A stretch of DNA of 64,000 nt from CAVPTL01 sp963727235 (lineage in GTDB: Bacteria; Actinomycetota; Thermoleophilia; Gaiellales; JAICJC01), in NCBI GenBank assembly GCA_963727235.1, contig CAVSFZ010000023.1, positions 4,582-68,581 of the forward strand. Reading direction: 5' to 3'. The translations under genes were made by a program, and so were the position numbers. Positions 1 to 8,460 of the stretch are shown here, in pieces; the first letter of the stretch is position 1, and each line of letters begins with the position of its first letter. The notes under the pieces are model-generated. The model was not told the DNA's origin. It did no database searches and saw only the letters and a list, made by a program, of their open reading frames with translations.

Positions 1-1388
1 ACCGTGGTGCCGTCGAACGTGCGGGTGATCAGGCCGGTCGTCCCCAGGCTGTCGAGATGGCCGGGGAGCACGCCCGAGCTCCAGGTCGGGATCGTCTCGC
101 CGCCGGCGGCCGGCATGAATGCGATCCGGTTGCGATAGACGCCGCCGATGTAGGCGGTGTCGGAGCCGACCCATAGCCCGGTGGCCGTGGACAGAAGCGC
201 CCACACGCCGGATCCGCGGGGATTGCGGCCGGGGTTCCACGAGAACGGCATGCCGTTGACCGGGTCGAGCGCGGCGATTCCCATCCGGCCCACCCCACCG
301 GCGCCGAGGGCGTCACTGGCGTTGGGGTTGTTCATCCAGCGCTGGTGCCCGCCCGCGTAGATCGCGGTTCCGGTGACGGCGATGTAGGTGATGCTGTCGC
401 CTCCGGTGTAGTCCGCCCAGATGGGCTTCTGGCCGGGGCCGGTGGCGTTGGCATCCCACTTGGTCACCGAGTCGCACAGAACGCCGGCTGCCGGGCCGCC
501 GGTGTACGCACCGGTGTTGCCGAGCACGAAGTAGCTGCCGTCCGGTGAGAACTCGACGTCACGGATGTAGGTGTCGAACTTGGGGTTGCAGTTCGGCTTG
601 AGCGCGTCGGACTGCCACGAGGACACCGACACCGGCGTGGTGGTCAGGTCGAGCATCGCGATCTGCGCTCGATCCAGGCCTCCGGCGGTCAGGAACGTGC
701 CGGTGGCAACCAGCTTGGTGCCGTCGGGGGAGATGTCGAAGTGCGCCACCCGCAACGTGCCGGCGCGCTTGTTCGTGAACGGGATGTTGACGTTGGGGTC
801 GGCCGCTCCGGTGTTGACGTCGACTGCGCCGAAGCGCTCGCGGGGCTGTCCACCCAGCGAGGTGAACGCGCCGCCCACGTACAGGTCGCTGCCGAGCACC
901 TGGATGTCCTCCACCCAGCTGCCGCTGACGGCGGGCTTGAAGGTGTTGTCGATCGAGCCGTCGGACAGGTTGATCTTGACCAGCCGCTTCTGGGTGACGC
1001 CATTGACGGTCTGGAACTTGCCGCCGACGAAGACTGCGGCGCCACCCGGCGCGGCGGTCACGGTCGTGACCTCACCGCCGGCGAACACGGGCGCAAATTT
1101 GGTATCGACCACACCTGTGGCCGGGTCAAACGACAGCAACTCGCTGCGGGTGAGCGTGGTGCCGTTGGAAGACTTGACGGATGTGAACGTGCCGCCCACC
1201 ACGATCCGGTTGCCGACCGTTGCGATGCCGTTGACCACCCCGTCGAGAATGTTGGGTGTCTTGGAAGCGGGCGTCGCGGAGACGACAACTGACTGCGCTG
1301 CGTTGACCTGTGCACCGGCGGCCGAAACCGCGGCCAGAGCAGCGAGGGGGGCGAACACGAGCGCAGCGAAGCGGACGCGTCGGAACAC
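1..1388 (-). CDS. Secreted beta-propeller (delta-60-like repeat) protein, C-terminus cut by window edge
   Basis: The reading frame is open from a GTG at 1388 to the window edge, so the C-terminus is missing. AAGGAG lies 7 nt before the GTG. The N-terminus (MFRRVRFAALVFAPLAA) looks like a Sec signal peptide ending near AGAQVNAA. The rest has repeating blade-like units of the types 'VGGTFTSV', 'FVGGKFQTVNG' and 'YVGGAFTSLGG', followed by 'DISPDGT', 'VEFSPDGSYFV' and a 'GGHQRWM' motif. It aligns along its whole visible length with the next protein (1542-3464), so the two are tandem paralogues. An extracellular or surface role is inferred from the signal peptide; the ligand is unknown. Confidence 0.8.
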   Translation of the reverse strand, partial: MFRRVRFAALVFAPLAALAAVSAAGAQVNAAQSVVVSATPASKTPNILDGVVNGIATVGNRIVVGGTFTSVKSSNGTTLTRSELLSFDPATGVVDTKFAPVFAGGEVTTVTAAPGGAAVFVGGKFQTVNGVTQKRLVKINLSDGSIDNTFKPAVSGSWVEDIQVLGSDLYVGGAFTSLGGQPRERFGAVDVNTGAADPNVNIPFTNKRAGTLRVAHFDISPDGTKLVATGTFLTAGGLDRAQIAMLDLTTTPVSVSSWQSDALKPNCNPKFDTYIRDVEFSPDGSYFVLGNTGAYTGGPAAGVLCDSVTKWDANATGPGQKPIWADYTGGDSITYIAVTGTAIYAGGHQRWMNNPNASDALGAGGVGRMGIAALDPVNGMPFSWNPGRNPRGSGVWALLSTATGLWVGSDTAYIGGVYRNRIAFMPAAGGETIPTWSSGVLPGHLDSLGTTGLITRTFDGTT

Positions 1389-1500
1389 GGGAGATCTCCT
1401 TGTGCGATTGGAACCAGAGCCTGTGGCTCGAGCATACGAGCGCTTCTGGTGCCCCGCTAGGGTGATCTTTGGAGTTGGATTGACGCCGCCGTCGAGGTCG

Positions 1501-1529
1501 GCCGCGGGCGGGTGATCCCCACCCGCGGC
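1501..1529 (-). terminator. Hairpin after the second beta-propeller gene
   Basis: GCCGCGGG (1501-1508) pairs with CCCGCGGC (1522-1529) around a 13-nt loop, 12 nt past the stop codon of the minus-strand gene. No T-tract follows on the minus strand, so this is a possible terminator only. Confidence 0.35.
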
Positions 1530-1541
1530 TCAGCCGCTGCG

Positions 1542-3464
1542 TCAGGCCGGCGGCACGAACAGGCCCCGCGCTCCGCTCCAGCTGCGCCGATCGACCGACG
1601 GGCCCGAGACGCGCTGCGGCCTTCCGGTGATCGTGCGCCCGTCGAAGGCGACCCGGTACAGGTCGGCGCCCTGAGTGAAGTACACAAACGATCCGATCCG
1701 CGTGATCGTGGTCGGCTGGATGTACGACCCGCCGATCTGGAACATGGCCACATGCTGTACGGCGGCGCCGAGCAGACCACTCTGGGGCTCGAACGGCCGT
1801 GAGTACAGGGCCGAGTCCCCGACCTTGATGTAGAAGAGCCGCCCCGAGGCCGGGTCGTAGAAGGCACCGGCGATGCGGAGGCCGGCACCGGTGCCGACGA
1901 ATCCCGAGAGGCCGTACAGCGGCAGGTCCCGAGCGGCCCCCACGGCGCCTCCGTTGAACGAGCGGGCGATCAGATGGTCTGCCACGGTGAACGTGTACAG
2001 CGTCGGCCCGACCATGAACGCTCCCTGCGATCGTGACCAGTTGACGCCCGACGGAACCGTGCTGGGGCTGGTGGACATCGAGGCTCCGCTGAAGCCGGTT
2101 CGCACCAGCCCGCGGCTCCCGAGTGTGTAGAGGGCGCCGAGCGTGGTGCCCACTGAACCTTGAGCGACCGTCGTCCCGCCCGCCGTGGGGAACATGGCCA
2201 GACGAGGCCGGTACATGCCGTTCGTGTAGCCGGTGTCAGAGCCCATCCACAGCCCCTCCGGGGTAACCAGAAAGGCGTACACGCCGGTGCCGCGTGGCTT
2301 TCGCCCCGGATTCCACGAGAACGGCATGCCGTTGATCGGATCGAGCGCGGCGATGCCCGAGCGCGGCACCGCACCGGGGGCCGGCTGGGCGCCGCGGCCC
2401 CGCGGATCGGCGACCGTGTTCTCCATCCAGCGCTGGTGTCCACCGGCGTACACTGCGGTGCCGGTGACCGCGATCTGGGTGATGCTGTCGCCGCCCGTCG
2501 GATCGTCCCAGGTCTCGAGCTGATGGGCGCCCACCGCGCGCGCATCCCACCGGCTGATCGAATCGCACAAGCCGATGCCTCCGCCGGTGGCGCCGACCAC
2601 GAGATAGCTGCTGTCGGGCGAGAACGCGACGTCGCGAATGATCCCACCGACCTTCAGCTTGCAGGCGGTCTTGAACTGATCGGTCTCCCAGTTTGCGACC
2701 GACACCGAACCGCCCTGGAGATTGAGCATTGCGATCTGCGCGCGGTCGAGACCGTTGACGGTGGTAAACGATCCGACCGCGATCAGCCGGCTGCCGTCGG
2801 GCGCGACGTCGAAGTGGGTCACCTCCAGCGCGCCCACGGTGGGGGCGCCAAAGCTCACGTTCACATTGGGGTCCACGGCGCCCGAACCGGCGTCCACCGC
2901 GGCAAATCCCGTGCGGGGCTGCCCACCGACGGTGGCGAATGCCCCGCTGACAAACAGCCTGCCGGCGATCACGGCGGAGTCGTCAACGATGCCCGCACCC
3001 ATCGCGGGATGGAACGACGGGTCGACCGAGCCGTCGGCCAGACGCAGCCGGACGATGCCGCGCCGGTTGTCGCCGTTGACCTTGGTGAAGCGGCCGCCCA
3101 CGAACACGCCCCTGCCCCCCGGGTCGGCGCTGAGCGTGAACACGCCGCCGCCGGCAAACGTGGGCGCAAACTGTGCGTCGATCGCCCCGGTGGCGGCATC
3201 AAACGCGAACAGGTCGCCGCGGTCGAGCACCGCCCCTCCCGGGGTCCGCACCTTGGTGAACGACCCGCCCACCACGATCGTGTTGCCGACCCGCACCAGC
3301 GCCTGGACGCGGCCGTCGAGCACCTGAGGGCTCCAGTTGACCGGGTTCTGTGCGACCACCACCGCCTGCGGCCCGGTGGCAGCGGCCGCGGTGGAGGCGC
3401 ACCCCAGCGCCGCGGCGGCCGCCATCACCGTTGCCCCGAAAATCATCTTGATATATTGCAACAA
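1542..3464 (-). CDS. Secreted beta-propeller (delta-60-like repeat) protein
   Basis: The predicted protein has 640 residues. The start chosen is TTG 3464, because GGGAG lies 6 nt upstream; ATG 3446 is an alternative. Residues 1-30 form a Sec-type signal peptide with an Ala-rich cleavage region (STAAAA); the Cys in ALGC does not sit in a standard lipobox. The remainder is built from repeated units such as 'VVGGSFTKV', 'FVGGRFTKVNG' and 'FVSGAFATVGG', with 'DVAPDGS' and 'VAFSPDSSYLV', typical of beta-propeller/delta-60 proteins. It is a paralogue of the gene downstream at 1-1388. The upstream region is unusually AT-rich and is shared with a divergent TetR gene, which is a candidate regulator. 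The function is unknown; a secreted or surface location is inferred. Confidence 0.8.
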   Translation of the reverse strand: MLQYIKMIFGATVMAAAAALGCASTAAAATGPQAVVVAQNPVNWSPQVLDGRVQALVRVGNTIVVGGSFTKVRTPGGAVLDRGDLFAFDAATGAIDAQFAPTFAGGGVFTLSADPGGRGVFVGGRFTKVNGDNRRGIVRLRLADGSVDPSFHPAMGAGIVDDSAVIAGRLFVSGAFATVGGQPRTGFAAVDAGSGAVDPNVNVSFGAPTVGALEVTHFDVAPDGSRLIAVGSFTTVNGLDRAQIAMLNLQGGSVSVANWETDQFKTACKLKVGGIIRDVAFSPDSSYLVVGATGGGIGLCDSISRWDARAVGAHQLETWDDPTGGDSITQIAVTGTAVYAGGHQRWMENTVADPRGRGAQPAPGAVPRSGIAALDPINGMPFSWNPGRKPRGTGVYAFLVTPEGLWMGSDTGYTNGMYRPRLAMFPTAGGTTVAQGSVGTTLGALYTLGSRGLVRTGFSGASMSTSPSTVPSGVNWSRSQGAFMVGPTLYTFTVADHLIARSFNGGAVGAARDLPLYGLSGFVGTGAGLRIAGAFYDPASGRLFYIKVGDSALYSRPFEPQSGLLGAAVQHVAMFQIGGSYIQPTTITRIGSFVYFTQGADLYRVAFDGRTITGRPQRVSGPSVDRRSWSGARGLFVPPA

Positions 3465-3505
3465 TCACTCCCTTAAATACAACAAATATGATACGATGCA
3501 GTTCA

Positions 3506-3530
3506 ACTCTACCCCCGTACCACTTAGAGT
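3506..3530. promoter_or_regulatory. Candidate operator between the TetR gene and the beta-propeller gene
   Basis: ACTCTA (3506-3511) and TAGAGT (3525-3530) form an inverted repeat with a 13-bp spacer inside the AT-rich divergent region 3440-3540. The position between a TetR gene and a divergent gene is typical for a TetR operator. No footprint or second copy supports it. Confidence 0.3.
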
Positions 3531-3570
3531 CAATAACCGCGAGCACTCCGGGCCGCGATATCCTGTGGCT

Positions 3571-4185
3571 ATGGGGACCGCCGCCAACACTCAGCGCGGC
3601 ATCGGGCGGCGCGAGACGTTGTTGGACGCTGCCTGCGCGGTGATCGCCCGATCGGGTACGCGCACCCTCCGAGTCGAGGATGTCGCGCGCGAGGCCGGCG
3701 TCTCGATCGGACTCGTCTACTACTACTTCGAGGGCCGCGAGGAGCTGATCTCGCTGGCATTCGAGTACGTGAACGAGCGCACCGAAGCCGCGTTCGCACG
3801 GCGCGGACAGCCCACCGGCACCGGCCTCGAACGAGCGGTGTCCAGGCTGCTGCGCGAGATCGCCGACGAGCCTGAATCGCGCGAGGCCTGGATGATCTGG
3901 ATCGAGATGACGTCCGACTCGTTCACGCAGCCACGCCTGCAGACACTGCTGAGCGACGCCTATGAGAGCTGGACGACCGAGATCGCCGACCTGCTCGCCG
4001 AGGGTCAGGCCGACGGATCCGTCCCCGGCGACGTCGATCCCGTGGCCTCTTCCGTCCGGCTCACGGCGACGATGGAGGGCCTCGGCACCCGGTGGATGAC
4101 CGGCTCGATCCCCCACGCCGAAGCGCGGTTGCTGGCGCTGGGCGGGATCGAGCGCGAGTTGGGCGTCAAGCTTCCCTCCGCCTGA
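3571..4185 (+). CDS. TetR/AcrR-family transcriptional regulator
   Basis: The 204-residue protein starts at ATG 3571. The N-terminal helix-turn-helix shows the TetR pattern: 'RRETLLDAACAVIARSGTRT', then 'VEDVAREAGVSIGLVYYYF' around residues 30-48. The C-terminal helical domain (about 60-204) resembles the BetI-type dimerisation and ligand domain. It is divergent from the beta-propeller gene, and the shared intergenic region holds an inverted repeat, so autoregulation and control of that neighbour are plausible. The ligand is not predictable. Confidence 0.85.
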   Translation: MGTAANTQRGIGRRETLLDAACAVIARSGTRTLRVEDVAREAGVSIGLVYYYFEGREELISLAFEYVNERTEAAFARRGQPTGTGLERAVSRLLREIADEPESREAWMIWIEMTSDSFTQPRLQTLLSDAYESWTTEIADLLAEGQADGSVPGDVDPVASSVRLTATMEGLGTRWMTGSIPHAEARLLALGGIERELGVKLPSA

Positions 4186-4329
4186 GCCTCACCCGCTGGA
4201 GGCACGCACAACAGGGGGCTTGCACTTCCCCCCGCCCGGGGATGCCGTCCGGTCAGCGACCCGGCACAGTGAGTCTGGGTGTGCCGAGCCTTGCTCGGAC
4301 TTGGGGCTGATCGACTTTGGAGGGGAACG

Positions 4330-5541
4330 ATGGATCCTCGCTGCACGCGGTCGTCAAACGAGAGCGGGCAGACGCTGCCGCTGGTGGTTGCGTTCGTGCT
4401 GGTTCTGATGATCATGTGCGGCGCCGTGATCGACATCGGAAACGCCTATCGCGTGCACCAGCAGCTGCAGGCGTCGGCAGACGCGGCGGCTGCGGCCGGC
4501 GCGAGCAACCTCCCATCAGCGGCCGCGGCAATCACCGCGGCCACCAAGTTCAGCGCGGGGTCGGGCGGCAAGAACCCGATCGCCGGCGCAGGGCCGGTCG
4601 CAGTCTCTGCGACCGCCGACTGCTCGACCAGCCCGGACTTCTGCAGCCCGGCAAACACCGTGCACGTGACGCAGGACGCCGACGTACCGACCACGTTTCT
4701 GCGAGTGATCGGGATCGACACGATTCCCGAGACCGTGCACGCCCAGGCCTGCTCCCCGTGCGGCGGGCTGCCGCTGGACGTGATGATCGTGCTCGACCGG
4801 TCGGGATCGATGTCGGGGACAAAGCTGACCTCGGCCAAGGACGGCATCCTGGCGTTCCTGGGTTCGATGGACCCGTCCCAGGACAACGTCGGTCTGGCGG
4901 TGCTGCCGCCGGCTGCCAACGCCGGCAGCCCTTGCGCGGCCTCCGCATCGGGGAACTACAACCTCGTCGGCAGCTCGTATCTGCTGGTGCCGTTGAACAA
5001 CACCTATGCCTTCTCGGCCGGGAATCTCAATCCCAGCTCGCAGCTTCTCTCCACTCTCAGCTGTGTGCAGGCGGGTGGCCAGACCGCCTACGCGAACGCC
5101 CTCGACGCCGCTCAGGCCGAACTCGACGCGCACGCACGGGCGGGCACCCAGCGGGTGATCATCATCCTCTCGGACGGCGCCGCCAACTCCGGGCCGAATT
5201 ATCTCCCCAACACGTCGCCGTACCGGACGCGTCCATGCGGCCAGGCCGTGAACGTGGCGACCGCGAGCAAAGCTCAGGGCGTGCTGATGTACTCGATCGC
5301 CTACGACATCTCCGGCGCGGGCGCGGACCCATGCTATGCAGCCCAGGGGGCGATCGTGAACGGCCGGCCGGCGGGCTCGAGCACCACCCCCGAGGTACCG
5401 GCGATCCAGTCGAACGAGGCGCTGCAGCAGATCGCAAGCCCCGGGAACTACTACGCCCAGCCACAGCCGACGCAGCTGACGACGATCTTCCTCGCCATCA
5501 GCGCCGACATTGCCATGGGCACCAGCCGCATCAACGGCTGA
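4330..5541 (+). CDS. TadG-like protein with von Willebrand factor A domain
   Basis: The protein has 403 residues. ATG 4330 is preceded by GGAGGGGAACG. Residues about 15-38 form one hydrophobic segment ('LPLVVAFVLVLMIMCGAVID') followed by 'IGNAYRVHQQLQASADAAA', the classic N-terminus of Flp-pilus TadE/TadG-like pseudopilins. From about residue 150 there is a vWA domain with the MIDAS motif DRSGSMS and, later, a 'VIIILSDGAAN' strand. Several cysteine pairs lie in the extracytoplasmic part. No tad secretion genes are nearby, so it is either an orphan or served by a remote locus. A surface-adhesion or pilus-associated role follows from the family. Confidence 0.8.
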   Translation: MDPRCTRSSNESGQTLPLVVAFVLVLMIMCGAVIDIGNAYRVHQQLQASADAAAAAGASNLPSAAAAITAATKFSAGSGGKNPIAGAGPVAVSATADCSTSPDFCSPANTVHVTQDADVPTTFLRVIGIDTIPETVHAQACSPCGGLPLDVMIVLDRSGSMSGTKLTSAKDGILAFLGSMDPSQDNVGLAVLPPAANAGSPCAASASGNYNLVGSSYLLVPLNNTYAFSAGNLNPSSQLLSTLSCVQAGGQTAYANALDAAQAELDAHARAGTQRVIIILSDGAANSGPNYLPNTSPYRTRPCGQAVNVATASKAQGVLMYSIAYDISGAGADPCYAAQGAIVNGRPAGSSTTPEVPAIQSNEALQQIASPGNYYAQPQPTQLTTIFLAISADIAMGTSRING

Positions 5542-5548
5542 GAAGTAC

Positions 5549-5591
5549 GCATGGAGGGGGCGGTAGCGGGGGCGCACGGCCCCCTCCATGC
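5549..5591 (+). terminator. Strong hairpin after the TadG-like gene
   Basis: Arms of 13 bp (5549-5561 and 5579-5591, GCATGGAGGGGGC and its complement) enclose a 17-nt loop, 7 nt past the stop codon. There is no downstream T-run. The 224 bp that follow, up to 5815, hold no gene that I can see. Confidence 0.6.
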
Positions 5592-5815
5592 GGAAGAAGT
5601 TGGGTGATCCTTCCAGGCTTTACGGTTTGTTCACGAACTGATGCCTGGGTGCTTACACCTTCTGCCGATGACTACTGCGCCCCATCATCGACACCCTGAT
5701 CCGATCCCACGGGGCCACCGGCCACACCTCCCGGCCGGGCCACACCTCCCCCACCCGCCCGGCGCTCAATGCCGACTCTGAGCGCCGGGAGTGGGGAGCG
5801 TGTAGCGTCTGAAGG

Positions 5816-6574
5816 ATGGTCGAACGAGACTTCGGCGGGACGGGCACGCCGGTGGCCTTGCTGCACGGCCTGGCAGGTTATGCCGGCGAGTGGACAGAGA
5901 CCGCTTCTTGGCTCACCGAGAACCACCACGTGCTGGCGTTGGAGCAACGCGGCCACGGGCGAGACGGCCTGACCGGCACCGATGTCTCGCGGGCGGCATT
6001 CGTTGCCGACGCAGAGCGGTGGCTGGAGCGCGTCGGCCCGGCCGTGGTGGTGGGGCAATCGCTGGGCGGGCACACCGCCTTGCTCGTGGCCGCCGAGCGA
6101 CCCGATCTCGTACGTGCACTGGTGATCGCGGAGGCGACACCGGCGGCCGATCCCGAAGCACCTGAAATCGTCCGCGGCTGGCTCGAGTCGTGGCCGGTGC
6201 CCTTTCCCGATCGGGAGCACGCGCAGCGGTTCTTCGGAGGCGATACAACGCGGTCGCAGGCATGGGCCGGCGGCCTGGAACAGCGCGACGACGGACTTTG
6301 GCCGGCGTTCGACATCGACCTGATGGTGGCCGCCCTGGAAGAGGTCAGCCGAACGTCGTACTGGGATGCGTGGGCGGCTGTTCGCTGCCCGATCTTGATC
6401 GTAAGAGCAGCCGCCGGAGACGGGTGGGCCGACTACCAACGGATGGTCGAGTTGCAGCCCGACGCGCAGCTGGTCGAGATCGCCGACGCCGGGCACGACG
6501 TCCATCTCGACCAGCCACAACGTTGGCGGGAAGCGCTCGAGCGCTTCCTCACGGAGATCCCGCTAGACCGCTGA
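5816..6574 (+). CDS. Alpha/beta-fold hydrolase
   Basis: The 252-residue single-domain protein has the alpha/beta hydrolase signatures: the oxyanion segment LLHGLAG (residues 15-21), the nucleophile elbow GQSLGG with Ser82, and the catalytic histidine in DAGHDVHLDQP (His227). An acidic residue in the strand-6/7 region ('ILIVRAAAGDGW') completes the likely triad. The substrate cannot be told; resemblance to general esterase or lactonase members is superficial. It is convergent with the next gene, and the two 3' ends overlap by 12 bp. Confidence 0.85.
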   Translation: MVERDFGGTGTPVALLHGLAGYAGEWTETASWLTENHHVLALEQRGHGRDGLTGTDVSRAAFVADAERWLERVGPAVVVGQSLGGHTALLVAAERPDLVRALVIAEATPAADPEAPEIVRGWLESWPVPFPDREHAQRFFGGDTTRSQAWAGGLEQRDDGLWPAFDIDLMVAALEEVSRTSYWDAWAAVRCPILIVRAAAGDGWADYQRMVELQPDAQLVEIADAGHDVHLDQPQRWREALERFLTEIPLDR

Positions 6575-7303
6575 CGCAACCGTCGGCTGTACCGAAGGCT
6601 GGGTGCCGCCCTGGTTCTCGCCACCACCGTTGCCCATCGGCGGACCGCCCCACGCGTGGTGGAACTCGAACCCGTGGGTGATCAGCTGGTCGATCCGCTG
6701 TGACAGGAACTTCTCGATCTTGGCGGCCTGGGTCTTGGTGATCCGGCCAGACTTGACCGCGTCGTTGAGCGGCTTTTTTGCCGACTGCAGCAGCTCCTGC
6801 TCCAGGCCGGCGACGGTCTTGCCGTGCGCCTTGGCGATGGCAGCCGGGGTCTTGCCGCTGCGAAGCTCCTTGAGGAGCTGCTGATCGGTGATGCCCAGGT
6901 AGGTGGCTGCGGTGTGCAGCCAGACCATCGGCCCGCCGTGCCGCGGACCGCCGGGGCCGGCGAACATGTGGTGGCGCGGCCCGCCGAACCCGGGGCCACC
7001 CATGCCGAAACCGGGGCCACCCATGCCGAACCCGGGGCCGTCGTGGTCCTTCAGGTGCTGCTTGATGCGCTCCGCCTGTGCCTTGGTCAGCTTGCCGTCC
7101 TTGACCAGCTGGTCGAGGCGGTCGGCCATCGCGCCCTGATACGCCGAGCGCACCTTGGCCGGCGAGACGCCCAACCGCCGCGCGAAGTCGTTGAGAAGCG
7201 ACGGGGACGAGCCCGCGCCTGCTCCCAGGGCCGTACCGGCGATGCCCACCACACCGACCGCGATGGCACCGATGATCGCTATCCGCTTCCTGTGTGCACC
7301 CAC
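6563..7303 (-). CDS. Membrane-anchored or secreted helical protein with Gly-Phe-Met tandem repeat
   Basis: The GTG start at 7303 was chosen because AAAGGAG lies 6 nt upstream; this gives 246 residues. A hydrophobic N-terminus ('RIAIIGAIAVGVVGIAG') acts as a signal or anchor. It is followed by a helical unit, 'LGVSPAKVRSAYQGAMADRL' then 'LVKDGKLTKAQAERI', which recurs in weaker form near the C-terminus ('LGITDQQLLKELRSGKT', 'AVKSGRITKTQAAKIEKFL'). This resembles DUF2680-type proteins. Between the two halves is a Gly/Pro/His-rich linker with tandem GPGFGMG units. The function is unknown. Confidence 0.7.
   Translation of the reverse strand: MGAHRKRIAIIGAIAVGVVGIAGTALGAGAGSSPSLLNDFARRLGVSPAKVRSAYQGAMADRLDQLVKDGKLTKAQAERIKQHLKDHDGPGFGMGGPGFGMGGPGFGGPRHHMFAGPGGPRHGGPMVWLHTAATYLGITDQQLLKELRSGKTPAAIAKAHGKTVAGLEQELLQSAKKPLNDAVKSGRITKTQAAKIEKFLSQRIDQLITHGFEFHHAWGGPPMGNGGGENQGGTQPSVQPTVASAV
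6984..7039. repeat. 21-bp in-frame tandem repeat
   Basis: Two 21-bp units (6984-7004 and 7005-7025) and a 14-bp partial third unit (7026-7039) differ at single positions. They encode the GPGFGMG repeats of the overlapping protein, a candidate for length variation between strains. Confidence 0.8.
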
Positions 7304-7396
7304 GTCAAGCTCCTTTGGCAAACCGAGTCTTCTCCTCGGAATATGCGCGTGCAGAAGCCGACCCGCAAGCGAATTAGCGTGATTCTGGGGAAACTC

Positions 7397-8023
7397 TCAG
7401 GAAGCGACAGCCGCCCGCAGCGACTCGACGACCTGGTCGCTGGTCATCGGCTGCGAGAACATCGGGTAGTCGCGAGCGGTGGCAACCCGCTGTTCCTCGT
7501 CACTTGTGGCCGCCGTGCAGTCGGTCAGCGTGACCACGTCGTAGCCCTTCTCATAGGCGGTGCGCATGGTCGACTCGACACAGCAGTTTGTCAGGAACCC
7601 CGCCAGGATGACCGTCTCCACCTCACGGCTTCGCAGCACGAAATCGAGGTTGGTGGAGGCGAATGTATCCAGCCCCCGCTTGCCCTCGATCACGATGTCG
7701 TCCTCCTCCGGGGCGAGCTGATCACAGATCTCGGCGCCCCACGTTCCCTTGACGAACGCACCAGAGTCGATCACGCCCTTGAGAATCCCGTACACCTTGT
7801 CGGGGTCACCGAGCTCGCCGTAGCCGGGTGCGAACGTGATCGGTGCGTGCAGCACCGTCACCCCGGCAGCGCGAGCCTCGGCAACCACCTTGCGGGTGTT
7901 CTCAATCATCTGACTGTCGTCCATCACGCCTTTGACGGCGTCGTGCAGAGCACCGCCCTCCGAGGTGAAGTCGTTCTGATACTCGATCAGCACCACAGCG
8001 GTCTTGTCGGGATCGATCTCCAT
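7397..8023 (-). CDS. Isochorismatase-family cysteine hydrolase
   Basis: The 208-residue protein starts at ATG 8023, which overlaps the stop of the preceding gene as TGATG, with AGGAGG 6 nt upstream. The catalytic triad of the family is visible: Asp18 (IEYQNDF), Lys115 (IEGKRGLDTF) and Cys148 (TNCCVESTMRTA). Family members hydrolyse small amides or isochorismate-like substrates (nicotinamidase, N-carbamoylsarcosine amidase, ureidoacrylate amidase). No neighbour fixes the substrate. N-carbamoylsarcosine amidase would suit the sarcosine theme of the window, but that is speculation. Confidence 0.85.
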   Translation of the reverse strand: MEIDPDKTAVVLIEYQNDFTSEGGALHDAVKGVMDDSQMIENTRKVVAEARAAGVTVLHAPITFAPGYGELGDPDKVYGILKGVIDSGAFVKGTWGAEICDQLAPEEDDIVIEGKRGLDTFASTNLDFVLRSREVETVILAGFLTNCCVESTMRTAYEKGYDVVTLTDCTAATSDEEQRVATARDYPMFSQPMTSDQVVESLRAAVAS

Positions 8024-8304
8024 CACGCACCTCCTGAAGGGTCGGGAACACCGGCCTCGGCCTTCTCCCGAAGTCGCATCCGGGCGTCCCCGATCTGCTC
8101 CCGCATGGCGTCGATGGCGGGATCCTTCGGGGGCGGTGGAACAACGACCTCGGTGACATCATCGATCTCTTCGACGGTCACGGCCGCAACCGTGCTCACA
8201 GTACTGTCGTCGTCGCGGTGGCGGCGGGAGCGCACCGCGGCTCCGGCAGCAACAGCGCCGGCGGCGGACGCCACTCCGGCAACGAACCATCCAATCCGCT
8301 TCAT
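8023..8304 (-). CDS. Small single-pass membrane protein
   Basis: This 93-residue protein starts at ATG 8304 behind GGAGGT. It has a hydrophobic N-terminus ('IGWFVAGVASAAGAVAAGAA', residues 4-23), an Arg/Asp-rich stretch, a PPPP linker and a charged helical tail ('MREQIGDARMRLREKAEAG'). It is co-transcribed with the downstream isochorismatase-type gene through a 3-nt TGATG overlap. It matches no family I recognise. Confidence 0.65.
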   Translation of the reverse strand: MKRIGWFVAGVASAAGAVAAGAAVRSRRHRDDDSTVSTVAAVTVEEIDDVTEVVVPPPPKDPAIDAMREQIGDARMRLREKAEAGVPDPSGGA

Positions 8305-8446
8305 GTGCACCTCCGTGTGGGAGACCGCCGAGTATACTGCCGTCTCCAATCGAGCAGCTTCCTGTCTCGGCGTGGTGCCGCACTCCTGATCGTGGCACCG
8401 AAGTGGCGGTTCCCCGCCAAGCACGCCGAGGCCGCTTTCAGTCCAG

Positions 8447-8457
8447 AGGAGGTGATC
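8447..8457 (+). promoter_or_regulatory. Near-perfect Shine-Dalgarno that decides the rpsF start
   Basis: AGGAGGTGATC matches the 16S rRNA tail over its full length. The GGAGG core ends at 8452, 8 nt before ATC 8461. The only nearby canonical start codon in frame, GTG 8452-8454, lies inside the site itself, so ATC is the better-placed start. Confidence 0.65.
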
Positions 8458-8460
8458 AGG

